Positions 27,474 to 36,775 of a stretch of 64,000 nucleotides of DNA are shown here, in pieces. The DNA is from Sphingomonas sp. S2-65 (GTDB lineage Bacteria > Pseudomonadota > Alphaproteobacteria > Sphingomonadales > Sphingomonadaceae): assembly GCF_021513175.1 (NCBI RefSeq), contig NZ_CP090953.1, positions 3,592,501 through 3,656,500 on the forward strand, given 5' to 3'. Both the position numbers and the translations under genes were made by a program. Under the pieces are notes generated by a model. That model had not been told where the DNA came from. It did not search any database and was given only the letters and a program-made list of their open reading frames with translations. Position 1 is the stretch's first letter, and each line of letters opens with the position of its first letter.

Positions 27474-27697
27474 GTTCACGCGAAGGCGCGAAGGCGCAAA
27501 GAGAAGAAGGGAAGAGGTTCGCGGAGAGGCGCGGAGGCGCAGAGGCAGGCGGCTTGGCGGCGTCAGCCGCCCCTCGATCGGCGAGCACCGTAGCGATGGG
27601 TGTGTTTTGAAGGCCGCTGGCGCGGCGAGCAACACTCTCTGCGCCTCTGCGCCTCTGCGCGAACCTCTTCTTCGCGTCTTCGCGCCTTCGCGTGAAC
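27474..27697. repeat. 224-bp inverted-repeat element inside the valine operon
   Basis: Terminal inverted repeats of about 60-70 bp (27474-27546 and 27634-27697), beginning GTTCACGCGAAGGCGCGAAG and its complement, each arm containing internal 9-10 bp tandem units (GCGAAGGC; GCGCCTCT). Central ~90 bp is non-coding. No transposase. MITE- or REP-like; lies between the acyl-CoA dehydrogenase and the hydrolase genes. Confidence 0.88.
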
Positions 27698-27701
27698 AAC
27701 C

Positions 27702-28847
27702 TCACTGCCGCACCAGGTCGCGGCCGACGATCATGCGCATGACCTGATTGGTGCCCTCCAGGATCGAGTGGACGCGCAGGTCGCGCCAGAAGCGCTCGAT
27801 CGGATAGTCCTGGAGATAGCCATAGCCGCCGTGCAGCTGGAGCGCGCGGTCGACGACAGAGCTGCCGGTGTCGGTGGCGAAGCGCTTGGCCATCGCGGCG
27901 AAGCGGGTCTTGTCGGGCGCGTTGTCGGTCACCTTGGCGGCGGCGAGGTAGAGCAAGGCGCGGGCTGCCTCGAGTTCGGTCGCCATGTCGGCCAGGGTGA
28001 ACTGGGTATTCTGGAAGTCGGCGATGGCGGTGCCGAACTGCTTGCGGTCCTTGGTGTAGTTGACCGCCTCATCGAGGCAGCGCTGGGCGCCGCCGAGGCT
28101 GCAGGCGCCGATGTTGAGCCGGCCGCCGTCGAGGCCCATCATCGCGATGCGGAAGCCTTCGCCTTCGCCGCCGACCAGGTTCTCCACCGGAACGCGGACC
28201 TCCTCGAGGATCACCGCCGCCGTCGGCTGCGAGTGCCAGCCGAGCTTACGTTCCTGCGCGCCGAAGCTGACTCCGGGCATGTCCTTTTCGATCACCAGCG
28301 CGGAAATGCCCTTGGGGCCTTCCTCGCCGGTGCGGACCATGGTGACGTAGATCTCGTTCTCGCCGCCGCCGGAGATGAACTGCTTGGTGCCGGTGACGAC
28401 ATAATGGTCGCCATCCTTGACCGCCCGGGTCTTGAGCGCGGCGGCGTCGGAACCCGAGGACGGCTCTGTCAGGCAGTAGCTCGCGAGCCGGTCCATGGTG
28501 ACCAGGCTGGGGAGGTACTTGTCCTTCACGGTCTGGCTGCCGAAGCGGTCGATCATCCAGCTCGCCATGTTGTGGATCGAAATGAACGCGCTGGTGGAGG
28601 GGCAGCCATAGGCCATCGCCTCGAAGATCAATGCGGATTCCAGCCGGCCCAGGCCGATGCCGCCGGACTCTTCGGACACGTAGATCGAGGCGAAGCCGAG
28701 TTCGGCCGCCGCCTTGATCGTGTCGCGCGGGAAGATGTGCTTCTCGTCCCACTCGCCGGCATGCGGGGTGATGCGGTCGGCGGTGAATTGCTGCGCCATC
28801 TCCTGGATCTGGCGCTGCTCGTCGGTGAGGTCGAACTGGTGAGTCAT
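27702..28847 (-). CDS. Acyl-CoA dehydrogenase (probably isobutyryl-CoA)
   Basis: 381-residue FAD acyl-CoA dehydrogenase. Signature blocks CLTEPSSGSDAAAL, GTKQFISGGGENEIY, ERKLGWHSQPTA, QLHGGYGYLQDYPIERFWRD and the catalytic Glu in HSILEGTNQVMRMI. Position between mmsA and the methacrylyl-CoA hydratase gene points to isobutyryl-CoA as substrate. Starts 4 bp after the mmsA stop. Confidence 0.92.
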   Translation of the reverse strand: MTHQFDLTDEQRQIQEMAQQFTADRITPHAGEWDEKHIFPRDTIKAAAELGFASIYVSEESGGIGLGRLESALIFEAMAYGCPSTSAFISIHNMASWMIDRFGSQTVKDKYLPSLVTMDRLASYCLTEPSSGSDAAALKTRAVKDGDHYVVTGTKQFISGGGENEIYVTMVRTGEEGPKGISALVIEKDMPGVSFGAQERKLGWHSQPTAAVILEEVRVPVENLVGGEGEGFRIAMMGLDGGRLNIGACSLGGAQRCLDEAVNYTKDRKQFGTAIADFQNTQFTLADMATELEAARALLYLAAAKVTDNAPDKTRFAAMAKRFATDTGSSVVDRALQLHGGYGYLQDYPIERFWRDLRVHSILEGTNQVMRMIVGRDLVRQ

Positions 28848-28851
28848 CGCT

Positions 28852-30384
28852 TCAGCCCATTGTCGGGATTACGAAGGCATCCTGGATGCGACTGGGCCCG
28901 CCATCTTCGGAGCCGCCGGGCAAGTCGACCGAGCCGTCGGGCCAGCGTTGGGTGACGGTCTTGGTCTTGGTCCAGAAGCGGATGCCCTCCATGCCGTGCT
29001 GGTTGATGTCGCCGAACGCCGAGCGCTTCCAGCCGCCGAAGCTGTGATAGGCGACCGGCACCGGGATCGGCACGTTGATGCCGACCATGCCGACATTGAC
29101 GCGCGCGGCGAATTCGCGCGCGGCATGGCCGTTGCGGGTGAAGATGGCGACGCCGTTGCCGTACTGATGCTCTGAAGGCAGGCGTACGGCGGTCTCGAAA
29201 TCGGGCGCGCGGACGATCTGGAGGACCGGGCCGAAGATCTCTTCCTTGTAGGACTGCATGCTCGGGGTCACGCGATCGAACAGCGAGGGGCCGATGAAGA
29301 AGCCCTGCTCATGCCCCTGAAGCTGGAAACCGCGGCCGTCGACGACGAGTTCGGCGCCTTCGTCGACACCGGTCTGGATCCAGTTCTCGACCCGCTGCTT
29401 GTGCGCGGCGTTCACGACCGGGCCGTAATGCGCCTCGGCGTCGGTGGAGACCCCGACGCGGAGCGCGTCGATCGCCGGAAGGAGCTTTTCGCGCAGTGCG
29501 TCGGCAGTCTTTTCCCCGACCGGCACCACGACGGGCAGCGCCATGCAGCGCTCGCCGGCCGAGCCGAAGGCTGCGCCGGAGAGATCGGCGACGACCTGGT
29601 CGAGATCGGCGTCGGGCATGACGATGCCGTGGTTCTTGGCGCCGCCCATGGCCTGGACGCGCTTCCCGGCGTCGACGCCGCGACGATAGACATAATGCGC
29701 GATGTCGGAAGAGCCGACGAAGCTGACCGCGCTGATCGCGGGATGATCGAGGATCGCGTCGACCATCTCCTTGTCGCCGTTTACGACCTGGAGGATCCCC
29801 TCGGGTGCGCCGGCCTCCAGCATCAGCTCGGCGAGGCGGACGGGAACGCTGGGGTCGCGCTCGGACGGCTTGAGGATGAAGGCGTTGCCGCAGGCGATGG
29901 CGACGCCGAACATCCACATCGGGATCATCGCGGGAAAGTTGAACGGCGTGATCCCCGCGCCGATGCCCAGCGGCTGGCGCATCGAATAGACGTCGATGCC
30001 CGGGCCCGCGCCTTGCGTGTACTCGCCCTTCAGGACGTGGGGGATGCCGCACGCGAATTCGATGACTTCGAGGCCGCGCTGGATGTCGCCCTTGGAGTCG
30101 GCGATCACCTTGCCATGCTCGGAGGAAAGGGTGTGAGCGAGCGCGTCCATGTTCGCCTCCACCAGTTCCTTGAAGCGGAACATGACGCGGGCGCGGCGCT
30201 GCGGGTTGGTGGCGGCCCAGCCAGGCTGCGCGGCCTGGGCGGCGGCAATGGCGCGGTCGAGATCGGCCTGGGTGCCAAGGCGGACGCGGGCCTGGACCTG
30301 GCCGGTATTGGGGTCGAAGACGTCGCCGGTACGGGCAGCGGCGCCGCCTGGGTTGCCGACGATGAAGTGCTCGATCGTGCGCAT
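28852..30384 (-). CDS. mmsA: Methylmalonate-semialdehyde dehydrogenase (CoA-acylating)
   Basis: 510-residue aldehyde dehydrogenase. NAD site in AVSFVGSSDIAHYVY, catalytic Cys in GSAGERCMALPV, family motifs ITPFNFPAMIPMWMF and IFGPVLQIVR. It makes propionyl-CoA from methylmalonate semialdehyde, NAD and CoA, ending valine breakdown. First gene of the operon; the ATG at 30384 is used (a TTG just before it is less likely). Confidence 0.95.
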   Translation of the reverse strand: MRTIEHFIVGNPGGAAARTGDVFDPNTGQVQARVRLGTQADLDRAIAAAQAAQPGWAATNPQRRARVMFRFKELVEANMDALAHTLSSEHGKVIADSKGDIQRGLEVIEFACGIPHVLKGEYTQGAGPGIDVYSMRQPLGIGAGITPFNFPAMIPMWMFGVAIACGNAFILKPSERDPSVPVRLAELMLEAGAPEGILQVVNGDKEMVDAILDHPAISAVSFVGSSDIAHYVYRRGVDAGKRVQAMGGAKNHGIVMPDADLDQVVADLSGAAFGSAGERCMALPVVVPVGEKTADALREKLLPAIDALRVGVSTDAEAHYGPVVNAAHKQRVENWIQTGVDEGAELVVDGRGFQLQGHEQGFFIGPSLFDRVTPSMQSYKEEIFGPVLQIVRAPDFETAVRLPSEHQYGNGVAIFTRNGHAAREFAARVNVGMVGINVPIPVPVAYHSFGGWKRSAFGDINQHGMEGIRFWTKTKTVTQRWPDGSVDLPGGSEDGGPSRIQDAFVIPTMG

Positions 30385-30433
30385 CAAAACTCTCCTGCGG
30401 CGGGCTCGATGACCCGACTCGTCATGTAATTTT

Positions 30434-30443
30434 ATTGCGCAAT
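30434..30443. promoter_or_regulatory. Perfect palindrome ATTGCGCAAT in the mmsA promoter
   Basis: A 10-bp perfect palindrome in an AT-rich patch 50 bp upstream of mmsA; the position suits an operator for the valine operon. Regulator unknown; none lies in the window next to it. Confidence 0.45.
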
Positions 30444-30500
30444 GGCACAGGGCGTTTCTGTTCTCAAGTTGGGGGACAGAGCCTCGGGCGATGTCGCTGT

Positions 30501-30515
30501 GGAAGCGCCGCTTCC
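30501..30515. terminator. Hairpin downstream of btuD
   Basis: GGAAGC-GCC-GCTTCC perfect 6-bp stem, with a second hairpin (CACGC-AAA-GCGTG) nearer btuD. They lie in the 175 bp between btuD and mmsA and probably end the B12 operon; no T-run, so weak. Confidence 0.4.
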
Positions 30516-30559
30516 GTCACGCTTTGCGTGGCACTCCCCCGGGTCGAGCGAGGACAGAT

Positions 30560-31336
30560 TCACGGAGTTCGCCCGATGGGAACGGGGAGAAGGCGGCCTT
30601 GCTCGTCTGGGACGACCATGACCTCCACTCCAAAGGCTTCGCGCAGCGGCTGGTGGGCCAGCGAGTCGCGGGCGGTGCCGAAGGCGACGACCTTTCCGTC
30701 CTTGAGGAGCAGCACGTCGTCGGCGGCGCGGGCTGCCTGGATGAGGTCGTGCAGGACGATAACCACGCCCATGCCGCCGGCCGCCAGCGCACGAAGCTGG
30801 TCGAGCAGGCCGAGCTGGTGCACCGGGTCGAGACTGGCGAGGGGTTCGTCGGCGAGCAGCCAGCGCGGTTCGCCGGCGAGCACGCGCGCGAGGAGGACGC
30901 GGGCGCGTTCGCCGCCGGACAGCGCGTGCGTGTCGCGTTCGGCCAGGTGCAGGGTGTCGGTGGCGCCCAAGGCGGCGCCGACGGCGATGGCGTCGGCTTG
31001 CGAAGGTCCCGCAAAGGGCGAGCGGTGGGGCAGGCGACCTAGCGTGACGAGTTCGCGGACGGCGACGTTCCAGTGGACGCTCGCATCCTGGGGTAGATAG
31101 CCGAGCAGTTGGGCACGTTCGCGCGCCGAGACCCGGTTCAGGTAGCGCTGGCCGAGGCGGACATGGCCGCGGTCGGCCTCGAGCAGACCGGCCATGGAAC
31201 GGATGAGCGTGCTCTTGCCCGAACCGTTGGGACCCAGGATCGCGGTCACCCGGCCGGGTTGGAAGCGGGCGGTGACACCGGCAAGGACGCGGCGGTTGCC
31301 CAGGCTGACGCTCAGGTCGGTTACGCTCAGATCCAT
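30560..31336 (-). CDS. btuD: Cobalamin ABC transporter ATP-binding protein
   Basis: 258 residues. Walker A GPNGSGKST, Q-loop YLPQDASVHWN, signature LSGGERAR, Walker B RWLLADEPLASLD and switch His in VVIVLHD, in the FecE/BtuD order. Powers B12 import through BtuC. Overlaps the btuC 3' end by 10 bp. Specificity rests on the riboswitch and btuB in the same operon; an iron-siderophore ABC protein would look the same. Confidence 0.9.
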   Translation of the reverse strand: MDLSVTDLSVSLGNRRVLAGVTARFQPGRVTAILGPNGSGKSTLIRSMAGLLEADRGHVRLGQRYLNRVSARERAQLLGYLPQDASVHWNVAVRELVTLGRLPHRSPFAGPSQADAIAVGAALGATDTLHLAERDTHALSGGERARVLLARVLAGEPRWLLADEPLASLDPVHQLGLLDQLRALAAGGMGVVIVLHDLIQAARAADDVLLLKDGKVVAFGTARDSLAHQPLREAFGVEVMVVPDEQGRLLPVPIGRTP

Positions 31337-32298
31337 GATGCGCGGCGTCCCTTCAGCAGGAGCACGAAGAAGAAGGGCGTACCGATCAGCGCCATCGCGA
31401 TACCGAGGCGGACTTCCGTCGCACCCGGAGAGAGGCGGACCAGGCTGTCGGCGGCGAGTACCAAAGCTGCGCCGCCCAGCGCACTGGGAAGGAGGAGGAC
31501 GGAGGGCTTGGCGCCGGTCAAGGGGCGCAGGAGGTGCGGGACGATCAGCCCGACAAAGCCCACCACGCCGGTGACCGCGACCGAAGCGCCGACGGCAAGG
31601 CCGGTGCCGAGCACGACGAGCATCTGGAGGCGGCCAAGCCGAACACCGAGCGAGCGGGCGGCGTCTTCGCCCAGGGTGAGCGCGTCGAGCGAGCGGCCGG
31701 TGAAGAGAAGGAAGGCGCAGCCTAATAGGATGAGCGGCAGGGCGAGTTGCACTTCGCCGAAGCTGCGGTCGGTGAGCGCCCCCATCAGCCAGTCGATGAT
31801 CTCCGCGGTCATCCAGGGATTGGGTGCGATCGAGATCAGGAAGGCAGTGAGCGCGCCGGACAGGCTGGCGAGGACGGTGCCGGCGAGGATGAAGGCGACG
31901 GCGCCTTGGGCGCGCCAGGCGAGTGTAGCGAGCAGGAGCATCGACGCGCAGGCGAAGAGCATCGCCACGCCGAAGATGGCGAGCGGGGCCGTGGCCGCGA
32001 AGAGGACGATCGCTGCGACGGCGCCGAGCGCGGCGGTGGAGGATATTCCCAGCACGGCGGGATCGGCCAGCGGATTGCGGAGATAGCCCTGGAGCACCGC
32101 GCCGCTGAGGCCGAGGGCGGCGCCGATGCCCAGGCCGAGGATGGCGCGGGGAAGGCGGAGTTCGGCGATGATCCACCAGCGCGGATCATGGGAGAACCAG
32201 GCGTCGAAGGGCACCCATGCCTTGCCGGCCATCAGCGAGCCGGAAAACAGCAACGCCACCAGCAGGAGCAGGCACAGGTTCAGGATGACGCGGTTCAT
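31327..32298 (-). CDS. btuC: Cobalamin ABC transporter permease
   Basis: 323-residue FecCD/BtuC permease with about ten membrane helices; family blocks LRLPRAILGLGIGAALGLSG, GYLRNPLADPAVLGIS and FVGLIVPHLLRPLTG (coupling region). It overlaps the 3' end of btuF by 4 bp (ATGA type), consistent with coupled translation. Confidence 0.92.
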   Translation of the reverse strand: MNRVILNLCLLLLVALLFSGSLMAGKAWVPFDAWFSHDPRWWIIAELRLPRAILGLGIGAALGLSGAVLQGYLRNPLADPAVLGISSTAALGAVAAIVLFAATAPLAIFGVAMLFACASMLLLATLAWRAQGAVAFILAGTVLASLSGALTAFLISIAPNPWMTAEIIDWLMGALTDRSFGEVQLALPLILLGCAFLLFTGRSLDALTLGEDAARSLGVRLGRLQMLVVLGTGLAVGASVAVTGVVGFVGLIVPHLLRPLTGAKPSVLLLPSALGGAALVLAADSLVRLSPGATEVRLGIAMALIGTPFFFVLLLKGRRASWI

Positions 32299-33116
32299 TG
32301 GCCGACCTCGCGGCGGATCTGGGACAGGCGTGCCAGGGAGGGCACGATCACCGGCCCGCCGCAATTGACCAGCTCGCGTGGGAAAACGGCCTGGGCGACC
32401 TTCGCGCCGCTGCGGCGGACCGCCCATTTTCGGAGCTGGGCGGCGCGCGATCCGGCGTCGCGGCCTTCCTCCTCCGGCGCGATCATCACGCGAGGCGGAT
32501 CGGCAAGGACATGCTCGATCGGCAGGTAGCCGGTATGGGTGAGGCCGTAATGGACGGCGTGATTGCTGAAGCCGGCCTTTGTCATCATCTCGTCGAGCAA
32601 AGTGCTGCCTCCCGTGGCCAGGTTGCCGCCGATCCATAACAAAGCGGTTACAGGCGGAGCGTTCGTCGCGGCCGAGCGGACGGCGGTATCGATCCTGGCG
32701 ACCATCGCTTCCCCTTTGCCCGGCACGCCAGCGGCAATGGCCAGTTCGCGTATCTGCGCCCTGTTGGCCTCGATCGTCGCTGGTATGTCGAAGTAGAGCG
32801 TCTTGAGCCCGGCACGGGCGAAGGCTTCCCGCGTCGCGGGCGCGGTGTAGCTGCTGGCGACGACAAGGGAGGGGCGGAGCGTAATCACTTCCTCGGCAGT
32901 GCCGGTGGTTCCCGGGAAGCGTGCCGCAACCTCCGGCCTGAGCGAGCTTGCGCGCGGATCCTTCGAATAGCGGCTGATCGCGGTGATCCGTTCGGGCGCG
33001 ACCAGTTCGATCAGCATCGCGTCGGCACAGGGGTTGAGCGACACGATCTCGCCGGTGCGGGGCGGGGGCGCCGCGCATCCTGCCAGAGCCAAGCAGAGAA
33101 GCGCGGCGCGCCGCAT
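32295..33116 (-). CDS. btuF: Cobalamin-binding periplasmic lipoprotein
   Basis: 273 residues, a helical-backbone metal-receptor (BtuF/FecB) binding protein. Lipobox LAGC places Cys14 as the lipidated residue. Family blocks IVSLNPCADAMLIELV, EEVITLRPSLVVAS and LWIGGNLATGGSTLLDEMM. Start overlaps the btuB stop (TGATG/TAATG type). It captures corrinoids and hands them to BtuCD. Confidence 0.9.
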   Translation of the reverse strand: MRRAALLCLALAGCAAPPPRTGEIVSLNPCADAMLIELVAPERITAISRYSKDPRASSLRPEVAARFPGTTGTAEEVITLRPSLVVASSYTAPATREAFARAGLKTLYFDIPATIEANRAQIRELAIAAGVPGKGEAMVARIDTAVRSAATNAPPVTALLWIGGNLATGGSTLLDEMMTKAGFSNHAVHYGLTHTGYLPIEHVLADPPRVMIAPEEEGRDAGSRAAQLRKWAVRRSGAKVAQAVFPRELVNCGGPVIVPSLARLSQIRREVGQ

Positions 33117-34969
33117 CAGTAGCGGAGCCGGACGCCGGCGAAGGCCGAGCGGCCGTACGTGCCGTAGCCGGAGACGACCTGGTACCGCGCGTCGGTGACG
33201 TTCTCGACCCGCCCATATACCGACAGCAACTGGCTGATCGGCAGTTCGGCGCGGACGCTGCCGATCGCGAAGCCGTCGATGCGCGTTCGGTTGCCCGCGT
33301 CGTTGAAGCTGTCACCGATCAGGGTGACGGTGCCGCCGAACGACAGGCCGAACCGGAAGCGGTAATCGGCCGAGACGCTGGCGACGTCACGCGGGCGGCG
33401 GGCGAGGTCGTTGCCTTCGAACCCGGCCGAGCGGTTCTCGGTGTCGGTGTAGGTGTAGTTGGCGGTGAAGGTCAGTGCGTCGACGGGCTTGAGCGCGAGC
33501 TCCACCTCGACACCATCGGCATGCGCGCGGGCGATGTTGGCGTAGACGAAGTCCACCAGGTCGAAATCGATCTGATTGCGGGTGTTGCGGTGGAAATAGG
33601 TCACGCCGAGCTTGGCCGCGCCGCCGAGCGCCGACTGCTCGATGCCCACATCCCAGCTCTTCGCGGTTTCGGGCGCCAGGGTATCGGTGCCGTAGAAGGG
33701 GGCGAAGAGCTGATACAGCGTCGGCGCCTTGAAGCCTTCGCTGTAGCTCGCGCGCAGCAGCGTGCCTGCAATCGGACGGATCGCAGTGGAGGCGCCCCAG
33801 CTGGTGAAGCCGCCGAAGCGGCTGTGATCGTCGTTGCGGACGCCGCCTGTGATCGTGACTTGCTCGACCGGCGTGACGATCGCCTGGCCGAATACACTGG
33901 TGATGTCGGCGCGGAAGGTGTCGCTGCCGTCGTAGAAGCGCAGATTCTCCTGCTCGGCACCGAAGGTCAGGCGGACCTGATCGGAGAGTGCCGCGTCGCC
34001 GCGATATTCATACCGCTCGCTGCGGCCGCGATAGAGATAGGCCGGCGTGTCGGCGAAGCCGTTCTCAGGGTCGAAATTGTCCCGGTTGATATCGGCGATG
34101 GTGAAGGCGATGCGGTTGGAAACCGGGCCGATATCGCCGAACAGGCCGGCATAGCCGTACAGTTCCTGCGTGGTGGCGAACTCGTCGGTGTCTGCGAAGC
34201 TGTAGCTCGGTGCCGGGAAGCCATCGAGGTCGACGCGCGAGTCGGCATAATAGCCGCGCAGGTCCGCGCCGAAGCCGGGGGCGAACTCGACGCGCAGGCG
34301 GCCGCTCGCATTGTATTGGCGGAAGCCGTCATCCTCGGTGCCGGCCGCTGCCTGCGATATGCCGTCGGTGCGGAGATAGCCGGCGGTGAAGCCGCCCTGG
34401 ACGCTGTGGGTGCCGCCGGCGATCCCGGCATTGGCCGAGATCTGGTCGGCATAGCCATATTCGGCATTGGCGCGCGCCTTGACCCCGCCGATCGGGCTTT
34501 CGGTGACGACGTTCACCACGCCGCCGATCGCCTGGCTGCCCCAGACGACCGAGTTGGCGCCGCGCAGGACTTCGACTCGCTCGATCGAGCTGGTGAGCAG
34601 GTTGCCGAAGTCGAACGCGCCGCTTGGCGAGGACGGGTCGTTGACGCGCACGCCGTCGATCAGCACCAGCGTCTGCGCATCGTCGGCGCCGCGGATGCGA
34701 ACTGCGGTCAGCGCACCGGGCCCGCCGCTGCGGGTCACGTCGACGCTCGCCGTAGTGGCCAGCAAGTCGGAAAGGGCGACGGTCTGCCGCGTCTCGATCG
34801 TCTCACGGTCGATTACGGTGACCGCGCGGCCCGTCTCGTCTGCATTTTGCGGCACGCCGCTGGCGACCACGACGACCTGTTCGTCCTCGGGAACCTCGGT
34901 CTGGGCGAAAGCGGGAGCCGCTGGCGCGAGCGCCGCGCCGGCGAAAAGGAAAAGCTTGAACGTCTTCAC
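33116..34969 (-). CDS. btuB: TonB-dependent vitamin B12 receptor
   Basis: 617 residues. Signal peptide (LFLFAGAALAPAAPAFAQ), TonB box region EQVVVVAS, plug domain (~45-150; VRIRGADDAQTLVLIDGVRVND; ERVEVLRGANSVVWGSQAIGGVVNV) and a 22-strand barrel ending in the aromatic VRLRY. Imports cobalamin over the outer membrane. The GTG at 34969 is chosen with AAGGTG 7 bases upstream. Its mRNA leader is a cobalamin riboswitch. Confidence 0.94.
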   Translation of the reverse strand: MKTFKLFLFAGAALAPAAPAFAQTEVPEDEQVVVVASGVPQNADETGRAVTVIDRETIETRQTVALSDLLATTASVDVTRSGGPGALTAVRIRGADDAQTLVLIDGVRVNDPSSPSGAFDFGNLLTSSIERVEVLRGANSVVWGSQAIGGVVNVVTESPIGGVKARANAEYGYADQISANAGIAGGTHSVQGGFTAGYLRTDGISQAAAGTEDDGFRQYNASGRLRVEFAPGFGADLRGYYADSRVDLDGFPAPSYSFADTDEFATTQELYGYAGLFGDIGPVSNRIAFTIADINRDNFDPENGFADTPAYLYRGRSERYEYRGDAALSDQVRLTFGAEQENLRFYDGSDTFRADITSVFGQAIVTPVEQVTITGGVRNDDHSRFGGFTSWGASTAIRPIAGTLLRASYSEGFKAPTLYQLFAPFYGTDTLAPETAKSWDVGIEQSALGGAAKLGVTYFHRNTRNQIDFDLVDFVYANIARAHADGVEVELALKPVDALTFTANYTYTDTENRSAGFEGNDLARRPRDVASVSADYRFRFGLSFGGTVTLIGDSFNDAGNRTRIDGFAIGSVRAELPISQLLSVYGRVENVTDARYQVVSGYGTYGRSAFAGVRLRY

Positions 34970-35095
34970 TGCAAGACACCTTCTTATAAGGCCGTCTGCC
35001 ATGAACATGGCGCGGCGACCCGTTGGGTGTCGCTCACGCGGGGATTTCTCTCCCCGTTCGCCCGGTGCACCCCGCCCGCGCGAAGGAATCGACAA

Positions 35096-35260
35096 GTGAC
35101 GGGCAGGTCTCCTGGCTCCCGGGTCTTTGCTTGTTCACGCAGCCTTCCCGGGTTTTCCCAGTGGCATGGTGCGCGTCGCTCGCCGGTTACAGTTGCGGGG
35201 GCAGCCTCGGCTTTGCACCGACTTCCCATTTTCATCCCTCTTGCAAGGGACACCCATCAC
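35096..35260 (-). promoter_or_regulatory. Cobalamin (AdoCbl) riboswitch upstream of btuB
   Basis: The minus strand has the B12 box AGCCAGGAGACCTGCC (35117-35102), the conserved GCCACTG (35165-35159), the 5' elements GGGAAGTCGGTGCAAAGCCG and GCCCCCGCAACTGTAA, and paired flanks, in the order of class I cobalamin riboswitches. B12 binding should lower btuB operon expression. The downstream hairpins (35039-35056 and 35013-35032) lack a T-run, suggesting control of translation. Confidence 0.95.
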
Positions 35261-35367
35261 TAAGCGGGGCTCTACGGCCTGCTTGCGGCTGCTGCAACCG
35301 CGAAAAACTTGGCTTTGTCTCGGATGTGTAACCAACCGTAAAACCTGTCTTTACCAACCCATGTTCT

Positions 35368-36696
35368 ATGCAGGGCATGTTTTCCGCCGCTCCGTCCTTA
35401 GCATTCCCTGCCGCTGCTGCCGACGATTGGCTGTTGCCGTCGGAAATCGATCCTCCCTGGCTGACGATGGAGGATTCTGTGTTCAAGGCCGTGGAAGCTT
35501 TCACCGCGGACCCGGATTTGAGAGTGATGCCGGTGCTGGACGGGGCGCGAAGGCCGGTGGGTGCGATCTTCGAGAAGGAAGTGCGCCGGCTGCTGCTGAA
35601 CCCGTTCGGCCATGCGCTGCTGCGCAACCCAAGCTATGGCCACAGCGTGGCCCGGCACGTGCGGACGTGCCCCGTGGCCGACACGTCGCTCGACATCGGC
35701 GCGATGATCGACGCGTATCGGGCGGCCAATGGTTCGGAAGGCATGATCGTGGTGCGTGGCGGGCGGCTGCACGCGGTGATCAACAATCGCCGTCTGGTGC
35801 ACCTGGCGGCGGAGCATGAGCGCGTCACCGCCAAGCTGCGGATCGCGCGTGCCGAGCGGATCGAGCAGGCGAGCGAGCAGTTCGAGGGGCAGGTGGCGGT
35901 CCTTGCGCAGGCGATGCGCGGGCTGGCGATCGAATTGCAGCAGGGCGCGGGGGGCACGGCCGACCGCGCCGTGGAAGTCGGCGATCGTGCGACGGCGGTT
36001 GCCGCGGCCGCGTCGCAAACCAGCGACAACATGGCCGAGATCGCCGCGCGCGGCGCTGGCCTTGCCGCGACCCTGACTGCGATAGAACGCGAGTCCAGGG
36101 AAGCGAGCGCCGCGGCCGAGGAAGCAGCGGTGCTGGTGCAGTTGGGCAGCGAGCGCACGCGCGAGCTGCTCAATGCCGCCCAGACCATCGACTCGGTGGT
36201 GGGGATGATCAGCGACATCGCCCGTCAGGTGAACCTGCTGGCGCTCAACGCGACGATCGAGGCGGCGCGGGCGGGCGAGGCGGGCAGGGGCTTCACCGTC
36301 GTCGCCAACGAAGTGAAGCAATTGTCGACGCAGACGGGCCTGGCCGCCGCCAAGGTGGCGAGCCATGTCGGCGATATCCGCAACGGCATCGAGGACGTGG
36401 CGGAAGGCCATGACCGCGTCGAGCAGGCGATCGGCACCATGGCGACGATGGCGGCGAGCGTTCGATCGGCAGTGGAGGCACAGGAAGTCGCCACGCGCGG
36501 CATCGCCCGCAACGTCGCCGAGGCCGTCGAGGCGGGCGACGGCATTCGTCTGGAGGTCGAGGCCATCGGCGAGTCGTCGCGCCACGCCTCTGCCAGCGCG
36601 CGCAGCATGGCGGCGGTCGCGCAGCGGCTGCAGGGTGAAGCGGAAGCGCTTTCCAGCCAGGTCGGCGGATTTCTGGCGGAACTCCGGACCTTGTAG
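35368..36696 (+). CDS. Soluble methyl-accepting chemotaxis-type receptor with CBS-like domain
   Basis: 442 residues with no membrane segment. Residues ~30-145 resemble a CBS-pair-like sensor ([64 protein letters not shown]). The rest is a signalling coiled coil with the highly conserved tip [20 protein letters not shown] and [14 protein letters not shown]. It should act on a cytoplasmic CheA-type array; ligand unknown. The start at 35368 or 35377 (MFSAAPS) is uncertain. Divergent from the B12 operon. Confidence 0.87.
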   Translation: MQGMFSAAPSLAFPAAAADDWLLPSEIDPPWLTMEDSVFKAVEAFTADPDLRVMPVLDGARRPVGAIFEKEVRRLLLNPFGHALLRNPSYGHSVARHVRTCPVADTSLDIGAMIDAYRAANGSEGMIVVRGGRLHAVINNRRLVHLAAEHERVTAKLRIARAERIEQASEQFEGQVAVLAQAMRGLAIELQQGAGGTADRAVEVGDRATAVAAAASQTSDNMAEIAARGAGLAATLTAIERESREASAAAEEAAVLVQLGSERTRELLNAAQTIDSVVGMISDIARQVNLLALNATIEAARAGEAGRGFTVVANEVKQLSTQTGLAAAKVASHVGDIRNGIEDVAEGHDRVEQAIGTMATMAASVRSAVEAQEVATRGIARNVAEAVEAGDGIRLEVEAIGESSRHASASARSMAAVAQRLQGEAEALSSQVGGFLAELRTL

Positions 36697-36775
36697 CGGT
36701 ACCCGGATCTCGCTTCGGCCCTGGAACATTCCCCTTGCCGAGCCGTTTTGGCAGCTTCGGAGGAGGATTACCTGC

